Shown here: positions 1 to 5,633 of the stretch, piece after piece
Position numbering within the stretch: the first letter of the stretch is position 1
How the letters are laid out: each line of letters starts with the position of its first letter
Source of the DNA: Synergistaceae bacterium
GTDB taxonomy: Bacteria > Synergistota > Synergistia > Synergistales > Aminobacteriaceae
Assembly (NCBI GenBank): GCA_017427625.1
Contig: JAFRSL010000280.1
Coordinates: 1-7,809, forward strand
DNA length: 7,809 nucleotides
Direction: 5' to 3'
Position numbers and translations under genes: made by a program
Notes under the pieces: generated by a model
What the model was told of the DNA's origin: nothing
The model's database searches: none
What the model saw: only the letters and a program-made list of their open reading frames with translations

Positions 1-2
1 AA

Positions 3-86
3 GAAACGCATCCTTTTCATCCTGAATTTGTGGGCAACACTTGTTTCGTTGGCCGCGTTGAAATGGAATTTGAGCAGCCTTTTTAG
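3..86 (+). CDS. Possible C-terminal end of a rightward protein, cut by the left edge; not recognised
   Basis: The third forward frame is open from the window edge to a TAG at 84-86. It gives about 27 residues ending in VGRVEMEFEQPF. The peptide has a balanced composition and an alternating hydrophobic/charged pattern (V-R-V-E-M-E-F-E), like a beta strand. A terminal Phe after such a strand is seen in outer-membrane barrel proteins, but the residue two before it is Gln, so that reading is weak. No family is recognised. A terminator-like hairpin at 131-157, followed by five T on this strand, could end its transcript. The first forward frame (open to 171) and the opposite strand (open from 89 to the edge) are also open here, so the frame choice is a judgement made on composition alone. 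Confidence 0.4.
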   Translation, partial: ETHPFHPEFVGNTCFVGRVEMEFEQPF

Positions 87-121
87 CATGATGCAAGGCC
101 ACCCTATTCCACGAAACGAGG

Positions 122-157
122 AAAAAAACACTCTGCCATGGATAATCCACAGCAGAG
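122..157 (-). terminator. Strong intrinsic terminator for leftward transcripts, possibly bidirectional
   Basis: On the minus strand, positions 157-131 fold into a 12-bp stem: CTCTGC pairs with GCAGAG, two G-T wobbles follow, then TGGA with TCCA, around a TTA triloop. A run of seven T (128-122) follows almost at once. This is a textbook rho-independent terminator for leftward RNA. It could end guaA read-through or the candidate small RNA started at 269-296. On the plus strand the same stem is followed five bases later by five T (163-167), so it may also stop a rightward gene ending near 86. Confidence 0.82.
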
Positions 158-189
158 CGATATTTTTCTGAAACTCGATGTATCTTTAT

Positions 190-201
190 CCCTAATTAGG
201 G
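190..201. repeat. Perfect 12-bp palindrome CCCTAATTAGGG
   Basis: The sequence CCCTAATTAGGG is exactly self-complementary and lies midway between the leftward promoter and the terminator. It could be a dimeric protein binding site or, in RNA, a self-pairing (kissing) element, since a 12-nt palindrome without a loop cannot fold well on itself. It may also be chance in AT-rich DNA. Confidence 0.45.
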
Positions 202-210
202 CACAATTTA

Positions 211-268
211 CCTGAGACCTGAGACCTGAGACCTGAGACCTGAGACCTGAGACCTGAGACCTGAGACC
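211..268. repeat. Tandem array of 8.3 copies of the heptamer CCTGAGA
   Basis: Eight perfect, uninterrupted copies of CCTGAGA run from 211 to 266, plus CC at 267-268. The minus strand reads GGTCTCA repeated. There is no variation between copies, which suggests recent expansion by slipped-strand mispairing or active upkeep. The array is intergenic and lies just downstream of the -10 box of the leftward promoter, so copy number would alter the 5' end of that transcript. Each unit carries GAGACC, the recognition sequence of BsaI-type enzymes. Heptanucleotide tandem repeats of this general kind are known between genes in several bacterial groups, notably cyanobacteria. Whether this unit recurs elsewhere in this genome cannot be seen here. 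Confidence 0.97.
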
Positions 269-296
269 ATTTTACACAACCTTACGCTTTTGTCAA
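269..296 (-). promoter_or_regulatory. Leftward sigma70-type promoter reading into the heptamer array
   Basis: On the minus strand a perfect TTGACA (296-291) is followed after 16 bp by TAAAAT (274-269), five of six matches to TATAAT. The start point would fall near 262, inside the repeat array. The promoter lies downstream of guaA, so it cannot serve that gene. Its natural product is an RNA running left to the terminator at 157-122. Confidence 0.62.
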
Positions 297-318
297 GCAT
301 AATTCGACCTTTCCTTCA

Positions 319-348
319 TGGTAATGTTTTTTGTATTCTACATTACCA
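319..348. repeat. Inverted repeat TGGTAATG / CATTACCA downstream of guaA
   Basis: TGGTAATG (319-326) is matched exactly by CATTACCA (341-348), and one more T-A pair extends it inward, giving a 9-bp stem and a 12-nt loop. It sits just past the guaA stop codon. No T-run follows it on the minus strand, so it is not a canonical terminator for guaA. It may protect the guaA 3' end or help pausing. Confidence 0.45.
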
Positions 349-365
349 AGCAGACAAAAGTCAAA

Positions 366-1907
366 TCATTCCCACTCTATAGTTGCGGGCGGCTTCGATG
401 TTACGTCCATTACGACCCTGTTAATTCCCCGCACCTCGTTGCAAATCCGCTTCGATACGCGGTCAACAACATCGTAATCAATCCTCGACCATTCAGCCGT
501 CATAGCGTCCTGTGAATGTATCGCCCTCAGTACAACCGCCTCGCTGTATGTCCTGCTGTCCCCCATAACTCCTACAGATTTTACGGGGAGCAAAACGCAG
601 AAAGCCTGCCATATTCCAGCGTAAAGTCCGGCCTTCTTCAGTTCATCACGGAAGATTGCATCAGCAGCTCTTAACGTGTCGAGCCTTTCCTTCGTGATTT
701 CTCCCAAGCACCTCACAGCGAGTCCAGGTCCGGGGAAAGGCTGACGGTTGACTATCTCGTCTGGCATTCCGATGATCTTTCCGAGCTTCCGAACTTCGTC
801 CTTGAACAAATCACGCAGAGGCTCAAGAAGTTTCAGGTTCATCTTCTCAGGAAGTCCGCCTACATTGTGGTGCGACTTTATGAGCGCAGAGCCTTTCTTC
901 GTTCCACTCTCGATGACATCAGGGTATATTGTCCCCTGCAAGAGCCATTCAGCACCCTCGATCTTCCTTGCTTCCTCCTCGAAAACCTCAATGAAAAGCC
1001 GCCCTATGATTTTGCGCTTCTCCTCTGGGTTAGTAACTCCCGCAAGCTCCTTCAGGAATCTTTCCGACGCATCGACATACTTAACGTTGAGGCCGATAGT
1101 TTCATACTCCTTCATGACAGCTTCAGGCTCATTCAAGCGCATCAGGCCGTGATTAACGAATACGCACTGTAACTTCTCGCCTATTGCACGGTGAACTAGT
1201 GCTGCCGAAATGCTTGAGTCGACACCGCCCGAAAGACCGCATATCACTTTCGAGTTCCCTACAGCATCGCGGATTGCTGTTACAGTGTCCTCAACCCAGT
1301 CTGAGAGCTTCCAGTCGCCGGAGCATTTGCAGACATTGAAGACGAAACCCCTCATAATGTAGTTTCCCTGCTCGGTGTTAATGACTTCTGGGTGGAACTG
1401 AAGGCCGAAGAATTTTCGCTCCTTGTCCTCGAATGATGAGATGATTTTGTTGTCAGTCATTGATGTTGCCTTGAAGCCTTTGGGAAGTTCGGCAACATAA
1501 TCGCCGTGACTCATGAGGACGTTCAGGAAGGACGGGATATTTTCGCCGAGAATGAGAGAGTTCCCTCCCGTCTTATGTATCGAAGTAACTCCGTATTCCC
1601 TCGCGTCGCCCTCTATGACATGGCCGCCTAAAATCTTTGCGATGAGCTGCATACCGTAGCAAATTCCGAGAACCGGGCAGCCCAGCTCAAGAATTTTGGG
1701 GTCAATGGTGATTGCGCCGGGATCATTTACGCTGTCCGGGCCTCCTGAAATTATTATGCCTTTGGGCGAATATGACTTCACTTTCTCGGCTGATGCGTCC
1801 CAGTTCATGATTAGAGTGTGGACTTTCATCTCACGCAGACGGCGCGCTATGAGTTGCGTGAACTGTGAGCCGCAGTTTATGATGATTATATTCTCATTTA
1901 CTATCAC
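366..1907 (-). CDS. guaA: GMP synthase (glutamine-hydrolysing)
   Basis: Cytoplasmic enzyme that converts XMP, ATP and glutamine to GMP, the last step of guanine nucleotide synthesis. The 513-aa product has the usual length and two-part layout. The N-terminal class I glutamine amidotransferase has the nucleophile Cys83 in GICYGMQ and the His172/Glu174 pair in LQFHPEV. The ATP-pyrophosphatase domain has its P-loop in SGGVDSS (about 226-232). The C-terminal dimerisation domain ends in KPPATIEWE, as is typical for GuaA. The start is a GTG at 1907-1905: AGGAGG (1920-1915) lies 7 nt upstream, and no better start is near. It is a lone gene, divergent from the protease gene, and no guaB is visible. 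No riboswitch-like leader is seen; the 5' untranslated region appears short. All key residues are present. Confidence 0.98.
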   Translation of the reverse strand: MIVNENIIIINCGSQFTQLIARRLREMKVHTLIMNWDASAEKVKSYSPKGIIISGGPDSVNDPGAITIDPKILELGCPVLGICYGMQLIAKILGGHVIEGDAREYGVTSIHKTGGNSLILGENIPSFLNVLMSHGDYVAELPKGFKATSMTDNKIISSFEDKERKFFGLQFHPEVINTEQGNYIMRGFVFNVCKCSGDWKLSDWVEDTVTAIRDAVGNSKVICGLSGGVDSSISAALVHRAIGEKLQCVFVNHGLMRLNEPEAVMKEYETIGLNVKYVDASERFLKELAGVTNPEEKRKIIGRLFIEVFEEEARKIEGAEWLLQGTIYPDVIESGTKKGSALIKSHHNVGGLPEKMNLKLLEPLRDLFKDEVRKLGKIIGMPDEIVNRQPFPGPGLAVRCLGEITKERLDTLRAADAIFRDELKKAGLYAGIWQAFCVLLPVKSVGVMGDSRTYSEAVVLRAIHSQDAMTAEWSRIDYDVVDRVSKRICNEVRGINRVVMDVTSKPPATIEWE

Positions 1908-1914
1908 AGAAATT

Positions 1915-1985
1915 CCTCCTTTTTTCCCAAATTATATAATGTCCACAGTGTATAATCACCTCATGAAAAATTTTAAAGGACGTGA
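1915..1985. promoter_or_regulatory. Divergent guaA / protease promoter region
   Basis: The 83 bp between the two start codons are AT-rich. TATAAT occurs on the plus strand at 1935-1940 and 1951-1956, and on the minus strand at 1936-1931, so the -10 candidates for the two genes overlap or adjoin. No good -35 hexamer sits at 16-18 bp from any of them, so the exact promoters stay open. The guaA ribosome site is AGGAGG at 1920-1915. The protease site is AAAGGACGTGA at 1975-1985, one mismatch from the anti-16S ideal AAGGAGGTGA. Confidence 0.45.
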
Positions 1986-1990
1986 ATAAT

Positions 1991-3466
1991 GTGTACAGAA
2001 AAATTTTAGCCCTCCTCTTCGTTTTAACCCTCGCAATCTCATCTTCGGCCGATGAATACACACAAGGCGATGTTATTGTCGTTCTCAAACCGTCAGCAAA
2101 AGCAGAAATCTCAGCGTCATCACTCTCGATCGAGGCTTCGGAATTTGCTGAAGTCTCCGGCGCATCGGTAAAGGAATTTTACCCAGCGTTGTCGGAAAAA
2201 GGAGGAAGCGCGTTCATGATGCTTCACTCTGACAGTATGGACGCGGAAGAACTCTCAGCCCTCCTCATGAAGAATCCCAACGTCTCCGCAGTCTCGCCGA
2301 ACTACAAGGTGCACGCCGCAATCGTCCCCAACGATACATCATATGGCAGCTGCTGGGGAATGGATTACATCGAAGCTCCCAACGCATGGGACACTTCAAC
2401 GGGCGATGAGGAAGTCTATGTCGCCGTAATCGACTCAGGCATCGACTACACGAACCCTGACTTGTCGGACAATGTTGCAAGAGATTTGGGGCATAACACA
2501 ATTTCGGACAGCAACACTGACGGAATGGACGACTACGGCCATGGGACTCACGTTGCTGGAACAATCGGCGCTGTCGGGAACAATCAGCTCGGTGTAGCTG
2601 GCGTTAACTGGGACGTAAGAATGATCCCTGTCAAAGCTCTCAACTCTTCCGGAAGCGGAACCATCGCATCAGTGATCAGCGCGATGAATTACGTTACAGA
2701 CCTCATAAATCAGGGTATCAACATAAGGGCAGTCAATCTTTCGCTTGAGACTTACCTGAAGCGTGAGCCGAATCATGACAGCCTCGTAACATTCCCGTTA
2801 TGGAGGGCATTCAAGGTTCTCGACGACACGAACAAAGCAGTAATAGTCGTTGCGGCGGGGAACAACAGCGAGACTGTGGGACAGCCGAGTCTCTTCGGAC
2901 ATGGGAGCATGGTGCCCGGGGCTGGGTACTATGTTTACCCTGCGTCATTCGAGGGATTGGACAACATGATTTCGGTCTCGGCACTCGGTGAATATCTCGG
3001 TGTAGTAACAACAGCACCATTCAGCAACAGAGGAGCGGACATTGGCGCGCCTGGAGTCGACATACTAAGCACGTGGCTTCAGAGTTCAAGCAATAATGTA
3101 CGTTCTGACGGAGTGAGTCTTAAGTCATCGCAGGGTACATCAATGGCAGCACCCCATGTGGCCGGAGCGGCGGCTTTAATCGCGTCATACCTTCCCCCCC
3201 GCGCAACTGCCTACCAGATAAAGCAGGCGATAATAATCAGTGATGAGCTTGATGTCTACGCCTCGCTGAACTACGCCGATGCAAACTTCGAGAGCCTTGC
3301 AGCTCAGGGAACAGCTGGACGATACTACGATGACTACACGAATTACGACACCAGCGACTACACTGAACCTTCTGACGGCGGGTCTTCGGGTGCTTGCAAC
3401 GGCCTCGGTCTCGGGATTTCGGGACTTCTTGTTGCGATGGTACTTGCAAGAAAGAGAATGAGCTGA
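1991..3466 (+). CDS. Secreted subtilisin-like serine protease (S8 family) with Synerg-CTERM-type sorting tail
   Basis: Extracytoplasmic endopeptidase of 491 aa. The GTG at 1991 is chosen because the extended ribosome site AAAGGACGTGA (1975-1985) ends 5 nt before it; an in-frame GTG at 1982 lies inside that site. Numbering from 1991, residues 1-20 form a Sec signal peptide (ILALLFVLTLA, cleavage after SSSA). Residues 21-112 are an inhibitory propeptide-like region. The catalytic domain (about 121-405) has the full triad: Asp148 in AVIDSGID, His184 in GHGTHVAG and Ser384 in GTSMAAPH, with oxyanion Asn291 in AAGNN, so activity is expected. A Tyr/Asp-rich linker (about 445-462) follows. The tail (463-491) has Gly/Ser residues, Cys469-Asn470-Gly471, a hydrophobic stretch and a final ARKRMS, matching the Synerg-CTERM layout. 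It probably tethers the enzyme at the envelope until processed. The substrate is unknown. Confidence 0.93.
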   Translation: MYRKILALLFVLTLAISSSADEYTQGDVIVVLKPSAKAEISASSLSIEASEFAEVSGASVKEFYPALSEKGGSAFMMLHSDSMDAEELSALLMKNPNVSAVSPNYKVHAAIVPNDTSYGSCWGMDYIEAPNAWDTSTGDEEVYVAVIDSGIDYTNPDLSDNVARDLGHNTISDSNTDGMDDYGHGTHVAGTIGAVGNNQLGVAGVNWDVRMIPVKALNSSGSGTIASVISAMNYVTDLINQGINIRAVNLSLETYLKREPNHDSLVTFPLWRAFKVLDDTNKAVIVVAAGNNSETVGQPSLFGHGSMVPGAGYYVYPASFEGLDNMISVSALGEYLGVVTTAPFSNRGADIGAPGVDILSTWLQSSSNNVRSDGVSLKSSQGTSMAAPHVAGAAALIASYLPPRATAYQIKQAIIISDELDVYASLNYADANFESLAAQGTAGRYYDDYTNYDTSDYTEPSDGGSSGACNGLGLGISGLLVAMVLARKRMS

Positions 3467-3472
3467 TAAAAT
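3444..3472 (+). promoter_or_regulatory. Promoter of tRNA-Thr inside the protease 3' end
   Basis: TTGCAA (3444-3449) and TAAAAT (3467-3472) are 17 bp apart. A TG at 3464-3465, followed by one base, precedes the -10, giving the extended -10 form TGnTAAAAT. The protease stop codon TGA itself supplies that TG. The predicted start is near 3479-3480, about 10 nt before the mature tRNA, which is a sensible distance for a tRNA promoter. Confidence 0.55.
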
Positions 3473-3489
3473 ACTGCATCGTGATACAG

Positions 3490-3561
3490 GCCGGTGTGGC
3501 TCAGAGGTAGAGCAGCGCACTCGTAATGCGCAGGTCAACAGTTCGAATCTGTTCACCGGCT
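3490..3561 (+). tRNA. tRNA-Thr (anticodon CGU)
   Basis: A complete cloverleaf of 72 nt can be drawn. The acceptor stem GCCGGTG/CACCGGC has seven perfect pairs. The D arm is GCTC/GAGC with a short 7-nt loop holding GG. The anticodon arm is GCGCA/TGCGC with loop CTCGTAA, and the anticodon CGT at 3522-3524 reads ACG (Thr). The variable loop is AGGTC, and the T arm is AACAG/CTGTT with loop TTCGAAT. The discriminator base is T and no CCA is encoded (TA follows), so CCA must be added by the nucleotidyltransferase. It lies 23 bp after the protease stop and has its own promoter and terminator. Confidence 0.97.
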
Positions 3562-3575
3562 TAGGCGAAAGAAAG

Positions 3576-3602
3576 AATCCGCTCAAGAAGGGCGGATTTT
3601 TT
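3576..3602 (+). terminator. Intrinsic terminator after tRNA-Thr
   Basis: AATCCGC (3576-3582) pairs with GCGGATT (3592-3598), and a T-G and a C-G pair extend it inward to leave a 5-nt loop. The stem runs straight into six T (3597-3602). It ends the tRNA transcript and any protease read-through. Confidence 0.87.
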
Positions 3603-3626
3603 GTTATGTGGTTTGAACGTGACAGC

Positions 3627-3665
3627 AAAAAAAAAATTCCCCCGCCTTTGAGAGACTGGGGGATT
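3627..3665 (-). terminator. Intrinsic terminator of the leftward arg/Pro-Met-rich block
   Basis: On the minus strand CCCCC (3662-3658) pairs with GGGGG (3643-3639), plus an adjacent A-T pair, around a 14-nt loop. The RNA then runs into a tract ending in ten consecutive T (3636-3627). It begins about 10 bp past the stop of the leftward gene at 3676. With the terminator at 3576-3602 it insulates two converging transcripts. Confidence 0.85.
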
Positions 3666-3675
3666 CTCTGTAATT

Positions 3676-4365
3676 CTAACGCATATTCATTGAGTTCATT
3701 CCCTGCATGCCACCGGAGCCTCTCATGCCGCCCATTCCTCCGTGCCTCTGCATTCCGCCAAATCCTCCGGGCATTCCTGAAGGGGGCTGAGACATTCCGC
3801 CGTCCGACTCGTCAGGCTTTGCGGGAGGCTCTTCACCAGCTGGGATTTCCGGCAAATTATCAGGACGCTGAGGGATTCCGCCGATTTCTTCCTCACCTTC
3901 CGGTTTCTCCGGAGGCTCTTCACCCTCAGGAAGCTCTGGAAGCTGGTCGGGCATCTGTCCTGCTGGCATTCCGTCAGGCGGCTCCGGCATGTCGTCGGGC
4001 TTCTCTGGAGGGGTCTCACCGCCTGGCATTTCCGACATCTCTCCGTTTGGCATCTCAGGCGGAGTCTCACCATCAGGTATCTCCGGCATCTCAGCATTAG
4101 GCATTTCTGGAGGTATCTCACCGCTGGGCATCGAAGGCATGTTCATGGGCATATTCACAACGCCGCTGAAACCGCTGAATCCTCCGGGCATGTTTTGCTC
4201 CGGCATCATCTGATTCTGCTGAGTGTTTTGACTCATTCCCTGTGAACCCTGCATGTTATTCTGAAGGGAAGTCCTGAAATCCTGAGTGCTGTTGCTGCGG
4301 ATATTTGCCTGCCTCTGAGAAGCTTGGAATACTGCTGAATTGTTATACTGGTTTACGCGCATCAT
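3676..4365 (-). CDS. Pro/Met/Glu/Gly-rich repetitive protein of unknown function
   Basis: The family is not recognised. The 229-aa product has three parts. Residues 1-60 are polar and Gln/Asn/Ser-rich, with a TQDFRTSLQNN stretch. Residues about 72-200 are low complexity, built on degenerate GE-x-PP-x-[M/K]-P blocks starting at 82, 99, 116, 148 and 177; the first two are 17 residues apart and highly alike (PPEMPN). The last 30 residues are Gly/Met-rich (GGMGGMRGSGGMQG). There are 28 Met in all (about 12%), no Cys, no signal peptide and no membrane segment. It is probably disordered; scaffolding, metal (copper-type Met) binding or a surface role are only guesses. The first ATG follows an upstream in-frame stop, but its ribosome site is poor (GGAG 13 nt away). 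It lies 89 bp after argD with no terminator between, so it may be the last gene of the arg transcript. Confidence 0.72.
   Translation of the reverse strand: MMRVNQYNNSAVFQASQRQANIRSNSTQDFRTSLQNNMQGSQGMSQNTQQNQMMPEQNMPGGFSGFSGVVNMPMNMPSMPSGEIPPEMPNAEMPEIPDGETPPEMPNGEMSEMPGGETPPEKPDDMPEPPDGMPAGQMPDQLPELPEGEEPPEKPEGEEEIGGIPQRPDNLPEIPAGEEPPAKPDESDGGMSQPPSGMPGGFGGMQRHGGMGGMRGSGGMQGMNSMNMR
3814..4122 (-). repeat. Degenerate coding repeat (GE-x-PP-x-[M/K]-P blocks)
   Basis: Five related blocks are encoded within the Pro/Met-rich gene. They start at residues 82, 99, 116, 148 and 177, so the spacings are 17, 17, 32 and 29 residues. The intervals between later blocks are close to twice 17, which suggests a 17-residue ancestral unit that was duplicated and then diverged. 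DNA copies are imperfect and codons vary, so the expansion is not recent. Confidence 0.75.
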
Positions 4366-4454
4366 AATACTGCTTCAACTCCGAAAACCGTACATCCTTG
4401 ATACTGAATTTCCATCCATGTTGCACTTCTTGTCAGCGGGCATTCTAGCACTCT

Positions 4455-5618
4455 TTAATTTTTCGCGCAAGACTTTATCACTTCAGCAGCCTTAGCGAGC
4501 AAATCATCAGGAATATTCAGAGCAGGAAGCAATCTCACTCTGTCTTTCGCAGTCAGGCACAGCACACCGTTAGCGATGCAGTCATTCACGACATCTTTGG
4601 CAGGCTTCGTGGTCTTCAATCCCATCATGAGGCCCATTCCAGTAACAGCCTCAATACCTTCAGCACCAGTGAACGCCCCGAAAAGGAACTCGCTCTTACG
4701 TCTTACACCGGCCATGAGTTCATCGTCAATCCGTCCAAGAATGCTCACAGCACCCGCGCAAGCCACAGGATTACCGCCGAATGTCGAGCCATGATCCCCA
4801 GCCTTGAGTGTGTCCTTGACCTTCTCGCCGAGCAGTGTTGCCCCGAGCGGCAGTCCTCCCGCAAGACCCTTCGCCGTCGATACTATGTCGGGGGTTATGC
4901 CGTAGTTCATGTAGCTGTAGAGCTTCCCTGAGCGTCCGTTTCCAGTCTGAACCTCGTCAACGATGAGAGCAATATCATTCTCGTGAGCAAATTCCGCAAC
5001 GCCCTTCACGTATTCCTGGTCCAATGGAACAACTCCGCCCTCGCCCTGAATGCACTCAATCATTATCGCGGCGGTCTTGTGTGCGTCGGCAAGAACTTTC
5101 AGGTATTCCAAATTGTTGGCCTCCGCGTGAACGAATCCAGGGGTCAATGGCCTGAAGAGTTCGTGATAATGATCCTGCCCCGTCGCAGAAAGCATCGTTA
5201 TCGTCCGTCCGTGAAAACTGTTCTTGAGTGTTATGACTGTGTTGTAGTCAGGGCCTTTCGTGTCAGCGGCGTACTTCCTTGCGACTTTTACCGCGCACTC
5301 GTTAGCCTCAGCTCCTGAGTTCGAGAAGAATACTTTTCTCATTCCCGTTCGTTTGCAGAGCATTTCAGCGAGCTTCGCGCATGGCTCGGTGTAAAACAAG
5401 TTCGACATGTGCTGAATCTTCGCGGCCTGTTCGCAGATTGCCTTGTACCAAACATCATCACAGGCTCCGAACGACGTTACAGCAATTCCCGATGTCATGT
5501 CGATATAGTCCTTGCCGTCAATGTCTGTTACCAGCGATCCCTTCCCCGCTGTGATTGTTACAGGGTAGCGCGCGTAAGTTCCGGCGACGTATTCCTTGTC
5601 GAGTTCCTGAATGTTCAT
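4455..5618 (-). CDS. argD: Acetylornithine aminotransferase
   Basis: Cytoplasmic, PLP-dependent class III aminotransferase. In arginine synthesis it converts N-acetylglutamate 5-semialdehyde and glutamate to N-acetylornithine and 2-oxoglutarate. The 387-aa length is usual. Visible signatures are SGAEANE (101-107) for cofactor phosphate binding, FHGRT (135-139), ECIQGEGG (188-195), IVDEVQTG (219-226) with the PLP-ring Asp221, Lys250 in STAKGLAGG as the Schiff-base lysine, and GSTFGGNP (277-284). ATG at 5618-5616 has GGAGG (5630-5626) 7 nt upstream. The stop of argB is only 15 bp upstream, so the two are co-transcribed. Related ornithine or succinyldiaminopimelate transaminases look similar, and some ArgD enzymes serve lysine synthesis too, but the argCB context fixes the main role. 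Confidence 0.95.
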   Translation of the reverse strand: MNIQELDKEYVAGTYARYPVTITAGKGSLVTDIDGKDYIDMTSGIAVTSFGACDDVWYKAICEQAAKIQHMSNLFYTEPCAKLAEMLCKRTGMRKVFFSNSGAEANECAVKVARKYAADTKGPDYNTVITLKNSFHGRTITMLSATGQDHYHELFRPLTPGFVHAEANNLEYLKVLADAHKTAAIMIECIQGEGGVVPLDQEYVKGVAEFAHENDIALIVDEVQTGNGRSGKLYSYMNYGITPDIVSTAKGLAGGLPLGATLLGEKVKDTLKAGDHGSTFGGNPVACAGAVSILGRIDDELMAGVRRKSEFLFGAFTGAEGIEAVTGMGLMMGLKTTKPAKDVVNDCIANGVLCLTAKDRVRLLPALNIPDDLLAKAAEVIKSCAKN

Positions 5619-5633
5619 GAATAATCCTCCTTA

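Larger units (their letters stand above)
122..262 (-). ncRNA. Candidate leftward small RNA of about 140 nt with a heptamer-repeat 5' end
   Basis: A leftward promoter (269-296) is followed about 140 nt later by a strong leftward terminator (157-122), with no convincing reading frame between them. The predicted RNA would start at about 262, inside the 7-bp repeat array, so its 5' third would be tandem GGUCUCA units. Next come a self-complementary CCCUAAUUAGGG (201-190), an AU-rich linker and the terminator hairpin. Promoter, repeat, palindrome and terminator are seen directly; that they form one transcript is inference. Alternatives are a promoter firing into guaA read-through control, or a leader with an attenuator in front of a leftward gene beyond the edge. 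No known RNA family is recognised. Confidence 0.35.

Noticed and set aside
1..89. Minus-strand frame starting with ATG at 89 and open to the left edge
   Set aside because: It is in register with the third forward frame, is rich in Lys/Arg/His/Phe as antisense frames often are, and has only a poor ribosome site. It is kept in mind only as an alternative explanation for the promoter at 269-296.
1..171. First forward frame open from the edge to a TGA at 169-171
   Set aside because: It overlaps the better-looking third-frame peptide and runs through the terminator hairpin. Its composition is not protein-like beyond residue 30.
211..268. CRISPR-like array
   Set aside because: The unit is 7 bp with no spacers, so it is a simple tandem repeat.
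208..270. Minus-strand mini-ORF that begins exactly before the heptamer array and encodes a repetitive 20-residue peptide (MVSGLRSQ...)
   Set aside because: The GGTCTCA repeat has no stop in any minus-strand frame, so an open frame is automatic. The ATG overlaps the -10 box of the promoter, so it would not be in the transcript, and no ribosome site is present.
366..1907. Possible guanine or xanthine riboswitch upstream of guaA
   Set aside because: The intergenic region is only 83 bp, shared with a divergent gene, and the leader before guaA is too short to hold such a structure.
1894..2088. Minus-strand frame overlapping the guaA start and the protease signal peptide
   Set aside because: It overlaps two well-supported genes in the divergent region and has no family features or ribosome site.
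3606..4213. Long plus-strand open frames opposite the Pro/Met-rich gene
   Set aside because: They are antisense mirrors of its low-complexity repeats, run through the leftward terminator, and lack a ribosome site.
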